From positions 434,001-498,000 of the forward strand of contig VANK01000003.1 in assembly GCA_008682415.1 (NCBI GenBank): DNA of 64,000 bases, written 5' to 3'. Both the position numbers and the translations under genes were made by a program. Positions 50,958-60,366 of the stretch are shown in pieces; the first letter of the stretch is position 1; the number at the start of each line of letters is the position of its first letter. Source of the stretch: Acidobacteria bacterium AB60. GTDB taxonomy: Bacteria; Acidobacteriota; Terriglobia; Terriglobales; Acidobacteriaceae. The notes beneath the pieces are model-generated. The model did no database searches. It had not been told where the DNA came from and saw only the letters and a list, made by a program, of their open reading frames with translations.

Positions 50958-52928
50958 ATGATCCGTTTCCTGCAAAAAGAAAACCGTGTCACCAAGGCCT
51001 TGTTTGTCGTCATCATCGCGGCCGCATCGGTCTCCATGGTGGTCTACCTGATCCCCGGCCTCACGAACACGGGCGTGGCCTCGTCTGACACCTACGCCGA
51101 GATCTATCCCCACTGGTACAGCCGCGTTCTGCACACGGGCGAGACCGTCACGATGCAGCGCGTGTCAAACGAGGTTCGCAACCAGATCCAGCAGCGCGGG
51201 CCCCAGTACGCGGATAATCCCATCATCGTGAACTTCTTTACCCAGCAGGTCGGCCAGCAGCTCATCCAGGAGCAGATCCTGATGAGCGAGGCGGACCGCC
51301 TCGGCGTCACCGCCAACGACGCAGATGTGATCAAGTTTCTTCACACCGGTCCGACCGGCGAGGTCATCTTCCCCAACGGGAAGTTCATTGGCGATCAGGC
51401 CTACACCAATCTCGTGGCGACTCGTCTCAACATGTCCGTGCCCGATTTTGAAGCGGGCATCAAGCGCTCCATCACCATCAAGCGGCTCCAGGACCTCGAG
51501 ACCGCCGGCGTCAATATCAGCGATCAGGAAGTCCGCGATACCTATCGCAAGGACAATATCAAGATCAAGTTCGACTACGCGGTGCTTTCCTCCGACGACT
51601 TGCGCAAGACCATCAATCCCTCTGACGCCGATCTAGAGGCCTTCTTCAAGAAGAACGCGGCCCGCTACGCCAACGCCGTTCCCGAGCAGCGCGCGATCAG
51701 CTACTTCGCGTTCACGCCCAATCAGCTTCCCGGCGGCGTCCCGCAGCCCTCGCAAGGCGAGATTCAGTCCTACTACAATCAGCACCAGTCCGAGTATCAG
51801 GTTCCGGAGCAGTCGCGCTCCCGCCACATTCTGGTGAAGCTGGCCCCGGGCGCCGATGCAAAGGCCGATGCCGCCGCCAAGGCCAAGGCCGACGACATCG
51901 CCAAGCAGCTGCAGAACGGCGGAAACTGGACCGACCTCGCCAAGAAGCTCTCCGACGATCCGGGCAGCAAGGACTCCGGCGGCGAGCTCGGCTTCACTCA
52001 GCGCGGCCGCATGGTGCCTGAGTTCGACAATGCCATCTTCACCCAAAAGCCCGGCGAGATCCATGTGGTTAAGTCGCAGTTCGGCTATCACGTGGTTCAG
52101 GTAGAGGAACGCCAGGCTGCGCACACCCAGGCGCTCTCTGAGGTCATCGACAGCATCAAGGCTACGCTGAGCCGCCAGATGATCTCGCAGGCAGAAGAAA
52201 ACTTTGCCAAGCAGCTGTCTCAGGAAGCAGCGAAGGGCGGGCTGCAGGCCACGGCCGCCGCGCACCACCTTGAGGTCGTCACGACGCCGCCCGTTGCGGC
52301 CAACGGCACCATCTCCACTTTGCCGGATGGCGCGCAGCTCATCAGCAAAGCCTTCGGCGCGAAACAGGGCGATCCGCCGATGTACGCTCCCACCGGCGAA
52401 GGGTACGCGATCTTCCAGGTCACCGGAGTCGATAAGGCTCATGCCCCTACCTTCGCTGACTGGAAGAGCCACGTCCTCGACGATTACCGCGACGAGCAGC
52501 TTCCCGCGCTTCTGAATCAGAAGACCAAGGAATTGGCAGACAAGGCAAAGTCCGAGAAGGACCTCAATAAAGCCGCCAAGGAAGTTGGCGCCACCATAAA
52601 GACCAGCGACACCATCGGCGAGTCCGCGCAGGTGCCGGACCTCGGGCAGGTGCAGACCGTCGCGCCGCAGCTCTTCGAGCTCAACGTGGGCGACTTCAGC
52701 GGTCCCATCAACGCCGGCCGCACCGGCGTAGTTGCCAAGATTGTTGCGAAGACCGAGCCCACGCCCGACGACATCAAGAAGAACTTCGACCAGACTCGCG
52801 ATCAGATCCTCAACGAGCGTCGCGGGCAGGCCTTCCAGCTCTTCGTCACCAACCTGGTGAACGACTACAAGAAGCACAAGCGCATTGTGGTCAACGCCAA
52901 GGCCACCAGCCCCCTCACAGGCGAATAG
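50958..52928 (+). CDS. PpiD/SurA-like peptidyl-prolyl isomerase, membrane-anchored
   Basis: The 656-residue protein has one N-terminal membrane helix after a short basic start (RVTKALFVVIIAAASVSMVVY), a SurA-N-like helical chaperone domain (about 50-190), a parvulin-type domain (SRSRHILVKLAPGADA through LSDDPGSKDSGGELGF and QKPGEIHVVKSQFGYHVVQV) and a C-terminal SurA/PpiD-like helical and second rotamase-like part. It would fold outer-membrane and periplasmic proteins at the inner membrane. ATG 50958 precedes the conserved start MIRFLQKENRVTK. A terminator follows at 52970-52997, so it is monocistronic. Confidence 0.88.
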   Translation: MIRFLQKENRVTKALFVVIIAAASVSMVVYLIPGLTNTGVASSDTYAEIYPHWYSRVLHTGETVTMQRVSNEVRNQIQQRGPQYADNPIIVNFFTQQVGQQLIQEQILMSEADRLGVTANDADVIKFLHTGPTGEVIFPNGKFIGDQAYTNLVATRLNMSVPDFEAGIKRSITIKRLQDLETAGVNISDQEVRDTYRKDNIKIKFDYAVLSSDDLRKTINPSDADLEAFFKKNAARYANAVPEQRAISYFAFTPNQLPGGVPQPSQGEIQSYYNQHQSEYQVPEQSRSRHILVKLAPGADAKADAAAKAKADDIAKQLQNGGNWTDLAKKLSDDPGSKDSGGELGFTQRGRMVPEFDNAIFTQKPGEIHVVKSQFGYHVVQVEERQAAHTQALSEVIDSIKATLSRQMISQAEENFAKQLSQEAAKGGLQATAAAHHLEVVTTPPVAANGTISTLPDGAQLISKAFGAKQGDPPMYAPTGEGYAIFQVTGVDKAHAPTFADWKSHVLDDYRDEQLPALLNQKTKELADKAKSEKDLNKAAKEVGATIKTSDTIGESAQVPDLGQVQTVAPQLFELNVGDFSGPINAGRTGVVAKIVAKTEPTPDDIKKNFDQTRDQILNERRGQAFQLFVTNLVNDYKKHKRIVVNAKATSPLTGE

Positions 52929-52969
52929 TTAGCTCTGAGAGGGCTTCAGACCGACTGTCGCATTAACGA

Positions 52970-52997
52970 CGGCGCTCCAATTCTGGAGCGCCGTTTT
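52970..52997 (+). terminator. Rho-independent terminator of the PpiD-like gene
   Basis: CGGCGCTCCA / TGGAGCGCCG, a 10-bp stem with a 4-nt loop, followed by TTTT. It lies 42 bp after the stop and before the convergent rhamnosidase-type gene. Confidence 0.85.
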
Positions 52998-53056
52998 CCA
53001 TTGGACGAAACATCCGAGAGTAGCGGGCAGATGTTGCGCATGGCGGCGAGCGACGC

Positions 53057-55843
53057 TCAGCGGGCTTGGCTTTTCTCGATTAGCGTCACAGGACCCAGCA
53101 AGCCAGACGGAAGAGGCTGCAGATGGTCCATGCCCTGCGGTTCGAAGAGCTTGCCGTAGCGCGCATAAAGAAGCCGATAGTCGGGCAGAGCCGTGCCGGC
53201 GAGTTCGTTGATGGCGGTATTGCCCACCACAATACGGAGATCGTTCTTGCCGGCCTTGATCATCGCCGTGATATCCACTTGGAAGGGCGGATGCCACACA
53301 TAGCCCGCCAACTGTTCGTTGACATAGACCGCCGCGGCCTCGCGTACCGGGCTCTCAAGATACGCGCGCATGTTGAAGCCGGTCGACGACGGGGGCAGGG
53401 GCACGGGCGTCCCTTCGCCAAAGTCGAGGACAAACCTGCGTCCCGGCCCGCTCGAACTCGGGATCGCCACGGACTTGCGATAGATGGCGCGGCCAGAAAA
53501 GTAGCGCAGCCTCGGATCCTCGGTCCACGACTGGAGCGACCCCGTTTCCCGGGAGACATTGGCTCCCTCAAAGGTGACGTTCCAGTCAGATGAGAGGTCC
53601 GTTCGCCTCGTTTCGCCGCGCGACTCCGCGGGTGGAGGGCTGAGTTCGCTGTTGGAGAAAAACAGAAGGCGCGATTCGTAGGGCCCAAGATGCAGCTGGA
53701 CCGCTGCAGGATCGCGAAGCCCGATGACCTTGCCGCTAAAAGGATCCCACTGTTCCGCGTGGGCGGCAGTCGCACGAAACCGGGTCTCGACGGACTGCGC
53801 GCGATTGGAGGTATTGGCGACGAAGTAGAGATCGCCGTCATCAAGATGACGATGCAGGAATCCAATTGCCGGAGTGGCCGGTACCGTGGCGAAATCAGGC
53901 TGCAGCCACCGCACCAATTGCGCGCCGAGCCCATCCTCCTCTTGTACGAAGTGCGCGGTCGCAATCTGGCCGTGAAAGAGCGCATCGCTCAACGACCGGA
54001 TATCGTTCGAGACCTCGGCAGCCCGGTCCAGGCCGGGCCCCGTGGCAGGAAGCCTGCGTGTAGCGATGACGATACCTCCTCCCTTCGCGAATTCAAAGAT
54101 CTTCTGATAGGTTCCCGGTGGAATCCGATCGACGCCGGGCAGCACGAGCACCTTGTAGGGAATGCCGACAGAATCAATCGCATCGGCATCGATAAAGTCG
54201 AGATTGAATCCCGCGTCCAGAATCTGCGGAATGACCTCGGACCCCAGGAGCGCCGGCATGTTCTCATCGATCGTGACGTTGGAGCCGGACTCGTTGAAGC
54301 CCTGCGCAGACGCGGGTCCCTTGCTCGCGTGGATACCAGCAGTAAATGAGGCCCACGCGTCATCGTTCGGCAGCAGGAGAGCGACGTCATTCTCCGGCTT
54401 GCCCAGGCGCAGCGCATAACTTACGCGTTGCAAATACGCACTCAGGTCCGGCATCGCGAAGAACCAGGGATTGTGCTCATTGAAAGCGCCCGCAGCATAC
54501 ATGCGCCATCCCGGTTCGCCGGCGGATTCGGGGGAATAGGGCCAGCCGTGGCCGATGAGTTGATTAATCCCCTGCAGGAAGTGCAGATCGGCTTCGGCCT
54601 TCATATCCAGGGGCGTCGCGCGAAACGCCGGGGAGTGCAGCCACGTCCACGTCTCCGACGAGATCACGTTATGACCGAAGAGATGCCCGGCGGAAGCAGC
54701 CCAGCGCGTGTCTGAGAACTGACGCGCCATCTGCAGCGTTGCTTTGCCTTCGCCTTCGGGAAGATCTTCGAATCGATTGCTGGAAAGCGTGACCGGCGGG
54801 AATCCGTACGTCTGCGACCGAAACAGTGTATGGTGCTGCCGCGCCCAGTCATGGAGAGGCGCGAGGTAGCGCTCGTCAGCCAATTCGGCCAGCGTCCGGC
54901 CCCAGTCGTGCCGCACCGCCGCTGTCTCCGCTCCCACATCCCCCACCAGCGCAGGCAGTAATGGCGTGAGATCGTAACCGCGGCGGCGCCGGAATTCGGC
55001 AAGCAGGTCAGGAGTCCAGTCGGACGCATAATCCTCCAGGCTGTCACTGAAGACGGCGTAGGGCGGATAGCCGCCAAAGGCCGATAGCAGACGGTCGCCC
55101 ACGGCGTGCAAGTGGTTCTGGATGGCCCTGGAGTCGTAGTGATCAAGGACGAAGCCCGCTGCTCCGGCCGCCGGCCGCTTGACCATCATGCCGGTGCGGC
55201 TGGAGACAAAAAACAGAACGCGCTCATTCGCTTGCGCCGGCGAGGGCAAGGCCACCCGCGGCCCGGCCGGAGCAGAGAGCTGCTTCGCGTGCCCAAGATC
55301 TGTGCCCGCTCGCGCGAGGAAGGCCGCCATGATCTGCTCTCCCGCTTCACCGGAGGGGACGCGCGCCGACGTATCTCCCTGTGCAAGCGGCACCGACTCG
55401 ACGCGCAAACTGCCGGCGGCCTGCGTCACCGGGATATGCGGGCCGCCGAATGGCCACCCGCTCCCCAAGGTGACGTCGACGCGCAGACCGAGCCGGCGCG
55501 CCGTCTCTGCCGCGAAACGGAGATGGGCGAGATGCTCGTCCGACGCGAAATCGTAGTTGTGGAATCCAGTGGCCGGATCGTCGAGCGCCAAGGGATAGAG
55601 CGTGGCGATCTCGACGCCGCCGATTCCCGCGGACCTCATCTGCTCGAGTTCGCGTTCCAGTTCGGCATCGGTCGCCGACGGGCCGAACCACCACCAGCGC
55701 ATCATGATGCGGGTATCCTCGGGCGGGTGCGCAAACGACGCGTGCATGGATGCGACGGATTCTCCCGGCCCGGAGGGCTGTGCCGACGCAGGGACCAGGA
55801 GCAGCATGCAGAGGAGCGGGAGGAGTTTCCGGGAGCGTGTCAT
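53057..55843 (-). CDS. Glycoside hydrolase family 106-like (alpha-L-rhamnosidase type)
   Basis: The 928-residue protein has a signal peptide (KLLPLLCMLLLVPASAQ), then the GH106 opening DTRIMMRWWWFGPSATDAELERELEQMRSAGIGGVEI spread over about 48-84, HLRFAAETARRLGLRVDVTLG, YAVFSDSLEDYASDWT, a long middle region and a C-terminal beta-sandwich (galactose-binding-like) part at about 770-925. GH106 enzymes remove alpha-L-rhamnose from plant and bacterial polysaccharides such as rhamnogalacturonan. ATG 55843 begins the signal peptide; an upstream in-frame start is weaker. Divergent from a GH78-type gene, so the two likely act on the same rhamnose-rich glycan. Confidence 0.8.
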   Translation of the reverse strand: MTRSRKLLPLLCMLLLVPASAQPSGPGESVASMHASFAHPPEDTRIMMRWWWFGPSATDAELERELEQMRSAGIGGVEIATLYPLALDDPATGFHNYDFASDEHLAHLRFAAETARRLGLRVDVTLGSGWPFGGPHIPVTQAAGSLRVESVPLAQGDTSARVPSGEAGEQIMAAFLARAGTDLGHAKQLSAPAGPRVALPSPAQANERVLFFVSSRTGMMVKRPAAGAAGFVLDHYDSRAIQNHLHAVGDRLLSAFGGYPPYAVFSDSLEDYASDWTPDLLAEFRRRRGYDLTPLLPALVGDVGAETAAVRHDWGRTLAELADERYLAPLHDWARQHHTLFRSQTYGFPPVTLSSNRFEDLPEGEGKATLQMARQFSDTRWAASAGHLFGHNVISSETWTWLHSPAFRATPLDMKAEADLHFLQGINQLIGHGWPYSPESAGEPGWRMYAAGAFNEHNPWFFAMPDLSAYLQRVSYALRLGKPENDVALLLPNDDAWASFTAGIHASKGPASAQGFNESGSNVTIDENMPALLGSEVIPQILDAGFNLDFIDADAIDSVGIPYKVLVLPGVDRIPPGTYQKIFEFAKGGGIVIATRRLPATGPGLDRAAEVSNDIRSLSDALFHGQIATAHFVQEEDGLGAQLVRWLQPDFATVPATPAIGFLHRHLDDGDLYFVANTSNRAQSVETRFRATAAHAEQWDPFSGKVIGLRDPAAVQLHLGPYESRLLFFSNSELSPPPAESRGETRRTDLSSDWNVTFEGANVSRETGSLQSWTEDPRLRYFSGRAIYRKSVAIPSSSGPGRRFVLDFGEGTPVPLPPSSTGFNMRAYLESPVREAAAVYVNEQLAGYVWHPPFQVDITAMIKAGKNDLRIVVGNTAINELAGTALPDYRLLYARYGKLFEPQGMDHLQPLPSGLLGPVTLIEKSQAR

Positions 55844-56014
55844 GCGATAGGTCCGCCAGTGCGTGAGCCTCGAGACGATCTGCTGAATACTGAGCTTATA
55901 ATGCGCGAGGAGTCGGGGAACAGAGTTCGGCGAAGTCAAAGCCGCCACTCAACTCACATAGAGGCCTCTCCAAACTTTGGGCGGGAGGCTGAAGCAACCT
56001 GGAGGAACACCATC

Positions 56015-58438
56015 TTGATCAAGCGCAGTTTCGGCGCAGGCATCGTGTTGGCTGTCGTTCTTTGGCAGTTGGGTGGCTCTTGCTCTGCGGCGACGTCATC
56101 GCAACAGGTCCCGCTCAACCCGGCGCTGGTTGCTGCCCGATGGCCTGCATCGTGGATCGCCTTTCCGAACGTGCCCGGAGGAGAGCCCGGCGTCTTCTAC
56201 TTCCGCAGGGAGATCACCCTTACCTCGGTTCCCGCGCACTATTGGGTTCATGTGAGCGCGGATAATCGCTATCTTCTTCACGTAAACGGCAAATATGCGG
56301 CGGAGGGCCCGGCGCGCGGCGATCTCTTCCACTGGCGATTCGAAACCGTCGATCTCGCCAGCCTGCTGCATCCCGGTCGCAACGTTCTCGCTGCCATCGT
56401 ATGGAACTTCGGGGAGCTGGCCCCTGTTGCTCAGATGAGCAGTCGCACCGGCTTCCTCCTCCAGGGAGACACAGCAGCAGAAGCCGCGGCCAACTCCGGT
56501 AAGGACTGGCAGGTCAAAAGGGAGCCAGGCCGCGCAGCGTTGGGGCATGACGGGGCGCATGGCTACTACGCTGCCGGTCCCGCGGAGAAGGTGGATGGCC
56601 GCGTCCTCGACTTCTCGTGGGATCAGCCACAGACCGATTCCTCCGGTTGGACTACGCCGCAAGTGCTCAGCCGTGCCTCGACCCGCGAAGCTCAGGATGC
56701 GCCCAATGCCTGGGAACTGGTCCAGGATCTGCTGCCGCCCATGGAGCACACGCCCGTGGACGTCGGAGCGGCCGTGCGCGCCGACGGCGTGACGCCGCTG
56801 CCGAACTTCCCCGTAGCGCCGTTGCAGGTTCCAGCGAACGCGCATGTGACCCTTCTGCTCGATCATCGTACGCTGCAGACGGCGTACCCCGAACTCGACG
56901 TGAGTGGAGGCCGCGATGCTGAGATTCGGATGACCTACTCCGAGGCGCTCTACGACGCCCACGGCGATAAAGGCAATCGCAACGAGGTTGCAGGGCGACA
57001 CATCGATGGCATCACCGATGAGTTCCTCTCCGGTGGTCAGGATCATGCCGTCTTTCAGCCTCTGTGGTGGAGAACGTGGCGCTATCTGCAGATTGAGGTC
57101 ACCACCAAGGCAGAGCCCCTGACGCTGAACGCGATGCACGCCTGGTTCACGGCGTATCCGTTCAAAGACAATGCCAAAGTCTCAGGAGATATCCGCGACC
57201 TGGATCGTCTGTGGGAGACGGGCTGGCGCACCGCGCGCCTGGATGCCCATGAAACGTACATGGACGCTCCCTACTGGGAGCAGCTCCAGTACGTGGGAGA
57301 CACCCGCATCCAGGCTTTAATCTCTTATGTCGTCTCGGGCGATCCCCGGCTGGCCCGCCAGGCCATCACCAATATCGATGACTCCCGCACAATCGAGGGA
57401 ATTACGGAGAGCCGCTATCCATCAGGCCTGCCGCAGTTCATCCCAACCTTCTCGCTGCTGTGGATCAACATGCTGCACGATTACTGGATGTACGTTGACG
57501 ATCTCCCGCTGGTGCAGGAGACGCTTCCGCACACGCGCACGGTCATTGACTGGTATGCCGCGCGGCTTCGCGCCGACGGGCTCCTCGGGCGTGTCAGGTG
57601 GTGGGAGTTTGCCGACTGGACCGCGAACTACCCGGACGGCGTTCCTCCCCAGGAGGCAGACGGCGGTTCCGCATTCCTGACTCTTCAGTTCATTGAGGGC
57701 CTGCAGGCTGCGGAGGAACTGGAGACGAAGTACGGCAGCAGGGAACGGGCCGGGCAATACCGGGAGATGATTCAGCGGGCCAGCGCGGCTCTCAACCAGG
57801 AGAACTGGGACGCGGAGCACGGCCTCTATGCCGACACGCCCACAAAGAAATCGTGGAGCGAGCAGGCGAACGTCCTCGCCGTTCTGCTGGACGTGGCCCC
57901 TCGCGCCGAGCAGCAGTCGATTCTTAGGCGCGTGCTCGCCGCGAAGCCCAAAGAGAGCACAACGGTGGAAGGGAAGACGATCCCGCCGCTGTCGGATCCG
58001 AGCTTCTACTTCCGGTTCTATCTCCATCGGGCGCTCACGCACTCCGGCCTTGGCGATCTCTATCTGGAGCAGCTGGGACCGTGGTACGGCATGCTCGACC
58101 TGGGCCTCAGCACCTGGGCTGAGACCCCTGAGCCCACGCGATCCGACTGCCACGCCTGGAGTGCAAGTCCCAACTACGACCTGCTGACGATCGTCGCAGG
58201 AATTGCTCCAGCGGAGCCGGGATTCAGGAAGGTGCGCATCGAGCCACACCTGAAGGGGTTGCACCAGTTTCATGCGTCTATGCCTCATCCGGCGGGAACC
58301 ATCGAGACTTCTTATCGGCTCGACGGCGAACACTGGAGCGCGAAGCTGACGCTGCCTCGTGGGGTTGACGGCGAACTTGTGTGGAAAGGAAAGATAACCC
58401 CGCTGCACGCAGGAGAGCAGGAAGTGCAGCTTCCCTAG
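56015..58438 (+). CDS. Alpha-L-rhamnosidase, GH78-type six-hairpin glycosidase
   Basis: The 807-residue protein has a signal peptide (RSFGAGIVLAVVLWQLGGSCSAA), N-terminal beta domains (WPASWIAFPNVPGGEPGVFYFRREITL) and a six-hairpin catalytic domain with ARLDAHETYMDAPYWEQLQYVGDTRIQ, where the family's general acid Glu lies (WEQLQYVGD), WWEFADWT and the C-terminal beta domain. It would hydrolyse alpha-L-rhamnosides in the periplasm or outside. The start is TTG 56015 with GGAGG nine bases upstream; the open frame extends far upstream to 55106 but that part is antisense to the GH106-type gene and not family-like. Confidence 0.82.
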   Translation: MIKRSFGAGIVLAVVLWQLGGSCSAATSSQQVPLNPALVAARWPASWIAFPNVPGGEPGVFYFRREITLTSVPAHYWVHVSADNRYLLHVNGKYAAEGPARGDLFHWRFETVDLASLLHPGRNVLAAIVWNFGELAPVAQMSSRTGFLLQGDTAAEAAANSGKDWQVKREPGRAALGHDGAHGYYAAGPAEKVDGRVLDFSWDQPQTDSSGWTTPQVLSRASTREAQDAPNAWELVQDLLPPMEHTPVDVGAAVRADGVTPLPNFPVAPLQVPANAHVTLLLDHRTLQTAYPELDVSGGRDAEIRMTYSEALYDAHGDKGNRNEVAGRHIDGITDEFLSGGQDHAVFQPLWWRTWRYLQIEVTTKAEPLTLNAMHAWFTAYPFKDNAKVSGDIRDLDRLWETGWRTARLDAHETYMDAPYWEQLQYVGDTRIQALISYVVSGDPRLARQAITNIDDSRTIEGITESRYPSGLPQFIPTFSLLWINMLHDYWMYVDDLPLVQETLPHTRTVIDWYAARLRADGLLGRVRWWEFADWTANYPDGVPPQEADGGSAFLTLQFIEGLQAAEELETKYGSRERAGQYREMIQRASAALNQENWDAEHGLYADTPTKKSWSEQANVLAVLLDVAPRAEQQSILRRVLAAKPKESTTVEGKTIPPLSDPSFYFRFYLHRALTHSGLGDLYLEQLGPWYGMLDLGLSTWAETPEPTRSDCHAWSASPNYDLLTIVAGIAPAEPGFRKVRIEPHLKGLHQFHASMPHPAGTIETSYRLDGEHWSAKLTLPRGVDGELVWKGKITPLHAGEQEVQLP

Positions 58439-58483
58439 CGAGGACCGACGCGCAGATTGTTCCTCTGCCGCACGGGACGCGAT

Positions 58484-59401
58484 TCAGAGCCCCTTCGCGG
58501 CACGGAACTCGGCGACCACCGCTGCCGGATCGCGATGTTCGCCGTCCACTGCCTCGTTCAGCCGTTGCATCTCTGCGGCGGAAACCTTGCCCGCCAGCGC
58601 ATCCAGTGCCGTTTGGATTCGGGGCCAACGCCGCAGCGCCTCCTCGCGCACCAGCGGAACTGCCTGGTAGGGAGGGAAGTAGTGCCGGTCGTCTGCCAAA
58701 GCGGTGAGCCCCAGCGCCGCAATCGGCCCGTCGGTGGAGTTCGCCGCGATCATGTCCACCTGGTGCGCCTGGAGCGCCCGATACAGCAGACCCAGGTCCA
58801 TCGTGCGCGGCGCTCCATCAAACTTCAGCCCATAGGCAGCGCTCAGTCCCGGAAGACCGTCGGGCCGTTGCTCGAACTCGTACCCCACCCCCAACTTCCA
58901 CTGCGGTGCGTAGCGGGCGCCCTCGCTCAGCGTCGCCAGGTGCAGGCGGCGCGCGTCGTCTCCCCGGATCACCATCGCAAAGGTGTTCTCAAACCCCAGC
59001 GGCGGCCCCGCCGCCACCCGGTCGCGCTCGCGGTAGAGCCGCTGCACCGTGGCCAATACGCGGTCCGGATCCCGATCGAGCGGCTGCTTCAGAATCGCCG
59101 TGAGGGCCGTACCCGTGTACTCCACGTAGCCGTCAATGCGCCCTGCGATGAGTGCCTGGTTCGCTATATAACTCCCGGCCAAATAGAACCGCCGTTCCAC
59201 CTTGAGCCCCGCTTTGGCCTCGATCTCCTGCGCCAGGAGTTCGCCCAGCACCACCTGTTCGGTGAAGTTCTTTGCCCCGATCACCGGATGATCCGGCCGC
59301 GGCGGCGCACAAGCGGTCAGAGCCGCTATCGCCGCCATCAGCAGCATGGGGCTCAACTGAGCCGATAATTGAGCTATAATGAGCCAGAGGCGTTTGATCA
59401 T
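58484..59401 (-). CDS. Osmoprotectant ABC transporter substrate-binding lipoprotein (OpuC/ProX-like)
   Basis: The 305-residue protein has a lipoprotein signal (PMLLMAAIAALTAC, lipobox LTAC) and the OpuAC pattern: VIGAKNFTEQVVLGELLAQ, AGRIDGYVEYTGTALTAIL, GFENTFAMVIRGDDARRL and DMIAANSTDGPIAALGL. It binds glycine betaine, choline or similar. The start at 59401 overlaps the antitoxin ATG on the other strand (CATG); ATG 59347 is a shorter option lacking the basic N-region. Its permease and ATPase genes lie at 61165-62564, separated by an opposite-strand Xre/RES/SDR block. Confidence 0.85.
   Translation of the reverse strand: MIKRLWLIIAQLSAQLSPMLLMAAIAALTACAPPRPDHPVIGAKNFTEQVVLGELLAQEIEAKAGLKVERRFYLAGSYIANQALIAGRIDGYVEYTGTALTAILKQPLDRDPDRVLATVQRLYRERDRVAAGPPLGFENTFAMVIRGDDARRLHLATLSEGARYAPQWKLGVGYEFEQRPDGLPGLSAAYGLKFDGAPRTMDLGLLYRALQAHQVDMIAANSTDGPIAALGLTALADDRHYFPPYQAVPLVREEALRRWPRIQTALDALAGKVSAAEMQRLNEAVDGEHRDPAAVVAEFRAAKGL
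59350..59399 (+). promoter_or_regulatory. Antitoxin promoter and probable autoregulatory operator
   Basis: GGCTCA-AC-TGAGCC (59350-59363) is an inverted repeat. TGAGC recurs at 59358, 59370 and 59380, and TATAAT lies at 59375-59380. AGAGG near 59386 is the ribosome binding site for ATG 59400. This supports 59400 rather than ATG 59379 (inside TATAAT) as start. The repeats would suit Xre-type autorepression. Confidence 0.6.
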
Positions 59402-59822
59402 GATTGCACCGGAGTCGATCGCGGAGATCCTGGGACTGGGTTCCTCCATTCGTAGCGTAAGCGAATTGGAGTCGGCCGTGTCGGCCGGCCTGCCCAAGCG
59501 GTCGCTGGAACGGCTCTCCGCGCGCCTGCACGAAGACCGCCGCGAGGCCAGCGCCTACAAGTACAAAGTGGTGCCTGCGGCCACCTGGAAACGCCGTACC
59601 AGGCGCCTGTCGCCCGACGAGAGCGAAAAGACCGAGCGCCTGGCCCGCGTGCTCGCCGCTGCCGAACAGGTGTGGGACGACCGCGATCAGGCCCGCGCCT
59701 GGATGAACACGCCGCATCGCGAGCTGGGCGATCGGGCTCCCGCAGACGTTGCCCGCACCGAACTCGGCGCGCGCCGTGTGGAGGCACTTCTGGAGAAGCT
59801 CTATTTCGGGCTCCCCGCGTGA
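59400..59822 (+). CDS. Xre/MbcA/ParS-type antitoxin (DUF2384)
   Basis: The 140-residue protein pairs with a RES toxin. It has the N-terminal antitoxin region (VSELESAVSAGLPKRSLERL, an Xre-like helix part) and the C-terminal DUF2384 domain (ERLARVLAAAEQVWDDRDQARAWMNTPHRELGDRAPADVARTELGARRV), ending EALLEKLYFGLPA. It neutralises the toxin by covering its active site and represses the operon. Start chosen as ATG 59400 (see the promoter entry). Its stop overlaps the toxin start by four bases. Confidence 0.88.
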   Translation: MIAPESIAEILGLGSSIRSVSELESAVSAGLPKRSLERLSARLHEDRREASAYKYKVVPAATWKRRTRRLSPDESEKTERLARVLAAAEQVWDDRDQARAWMNTPHRELGDRAPADVARTELGARRVEALLEKLYFGLPA

Positions 59823-60286
59823 TCGCCTACCGACTCGCCGATGCGCGCCACCCCATCTTCGACCCAACCGGCGCCCTGCTGCACGGGGGCCGCTGGAACT
59901 CGCCCGGCAGCCGCATTATCTATGCGGCCGAGACCTACGCTGGAGCGCTCCTCGAGATCCTGGTGCACGCCAACCTGGGCGCTATCCCCAGGAACCAGCG
60001 CGCGGTGCGGATCGACATCCCCGAGCAGGTGAGCCTCGAGACCGTGTTACCGGAGCAAGTCGAGCAATGGGATGCTGAAGATATGACCGCATCGCGCGCC
60101 TTCGGAGATGCGTGGATCGCCTCCAGGCGCACCGCGGTCCTGCGCGTGCCTAGCGTGGTCACCGCGGGACGCGAGTGCAATGTGGTGATCCATGCCGATC
60201 ATCCCGACTTCCGCTGGATTCGCCCCGGCGAACCCGAACCCGTGATCTGGGACCGCCGCCTGTTCAGGCGGTCTTCCGCGCGATAA
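59819..60286 (+). CDS. RES-domain toxin
   Basis: The 155-residue RES toxin degrades NAD+ or modifies a target with it, stopping growth. It has the family's conserved residues: AYRLADARHP, the Arg of HGGRWNSPG, IIYAAETYAGALLEIL with the catalytic-region Glu, and the late Ser/Arg region RTAVLRVPSVV. The start is GTG 59819, overlapping the antitoxin stop as GTGA, so translation is coupled. With the antitoxin gene it forms a complete type II toxin-antitoxin system. Confidence 0.9.
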   Translation: MIAYRLADARHPIFDPTGALLHGGRWNSPGSRIIYAAETYAGALLEILVHANLGAIPRNQRAVRIDIPEQVSLETVLPEQVEQWDAEDMTASRAFGDAWIASRRTAVLRVPSVVTAGRECNVVIHADHPDFRWIRPGEPEPVIWDRRLFRRSSAR

Positions 60287-60366
60287 GTGGGCGCGCAAAG
60301 ATCAACAGCAGCTCTTCACGGGCCGGGTGTCGCCCCTGGCGGCCCGCGAGAGGCATCATAGACCTC

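Noticed and set aside
55106..56014. Upstream extension of the GH78-type frame
   Set aside because: The frame is open but antisense to the GH106-type gene; the signal peptide and ribosome site place the start at 56015.
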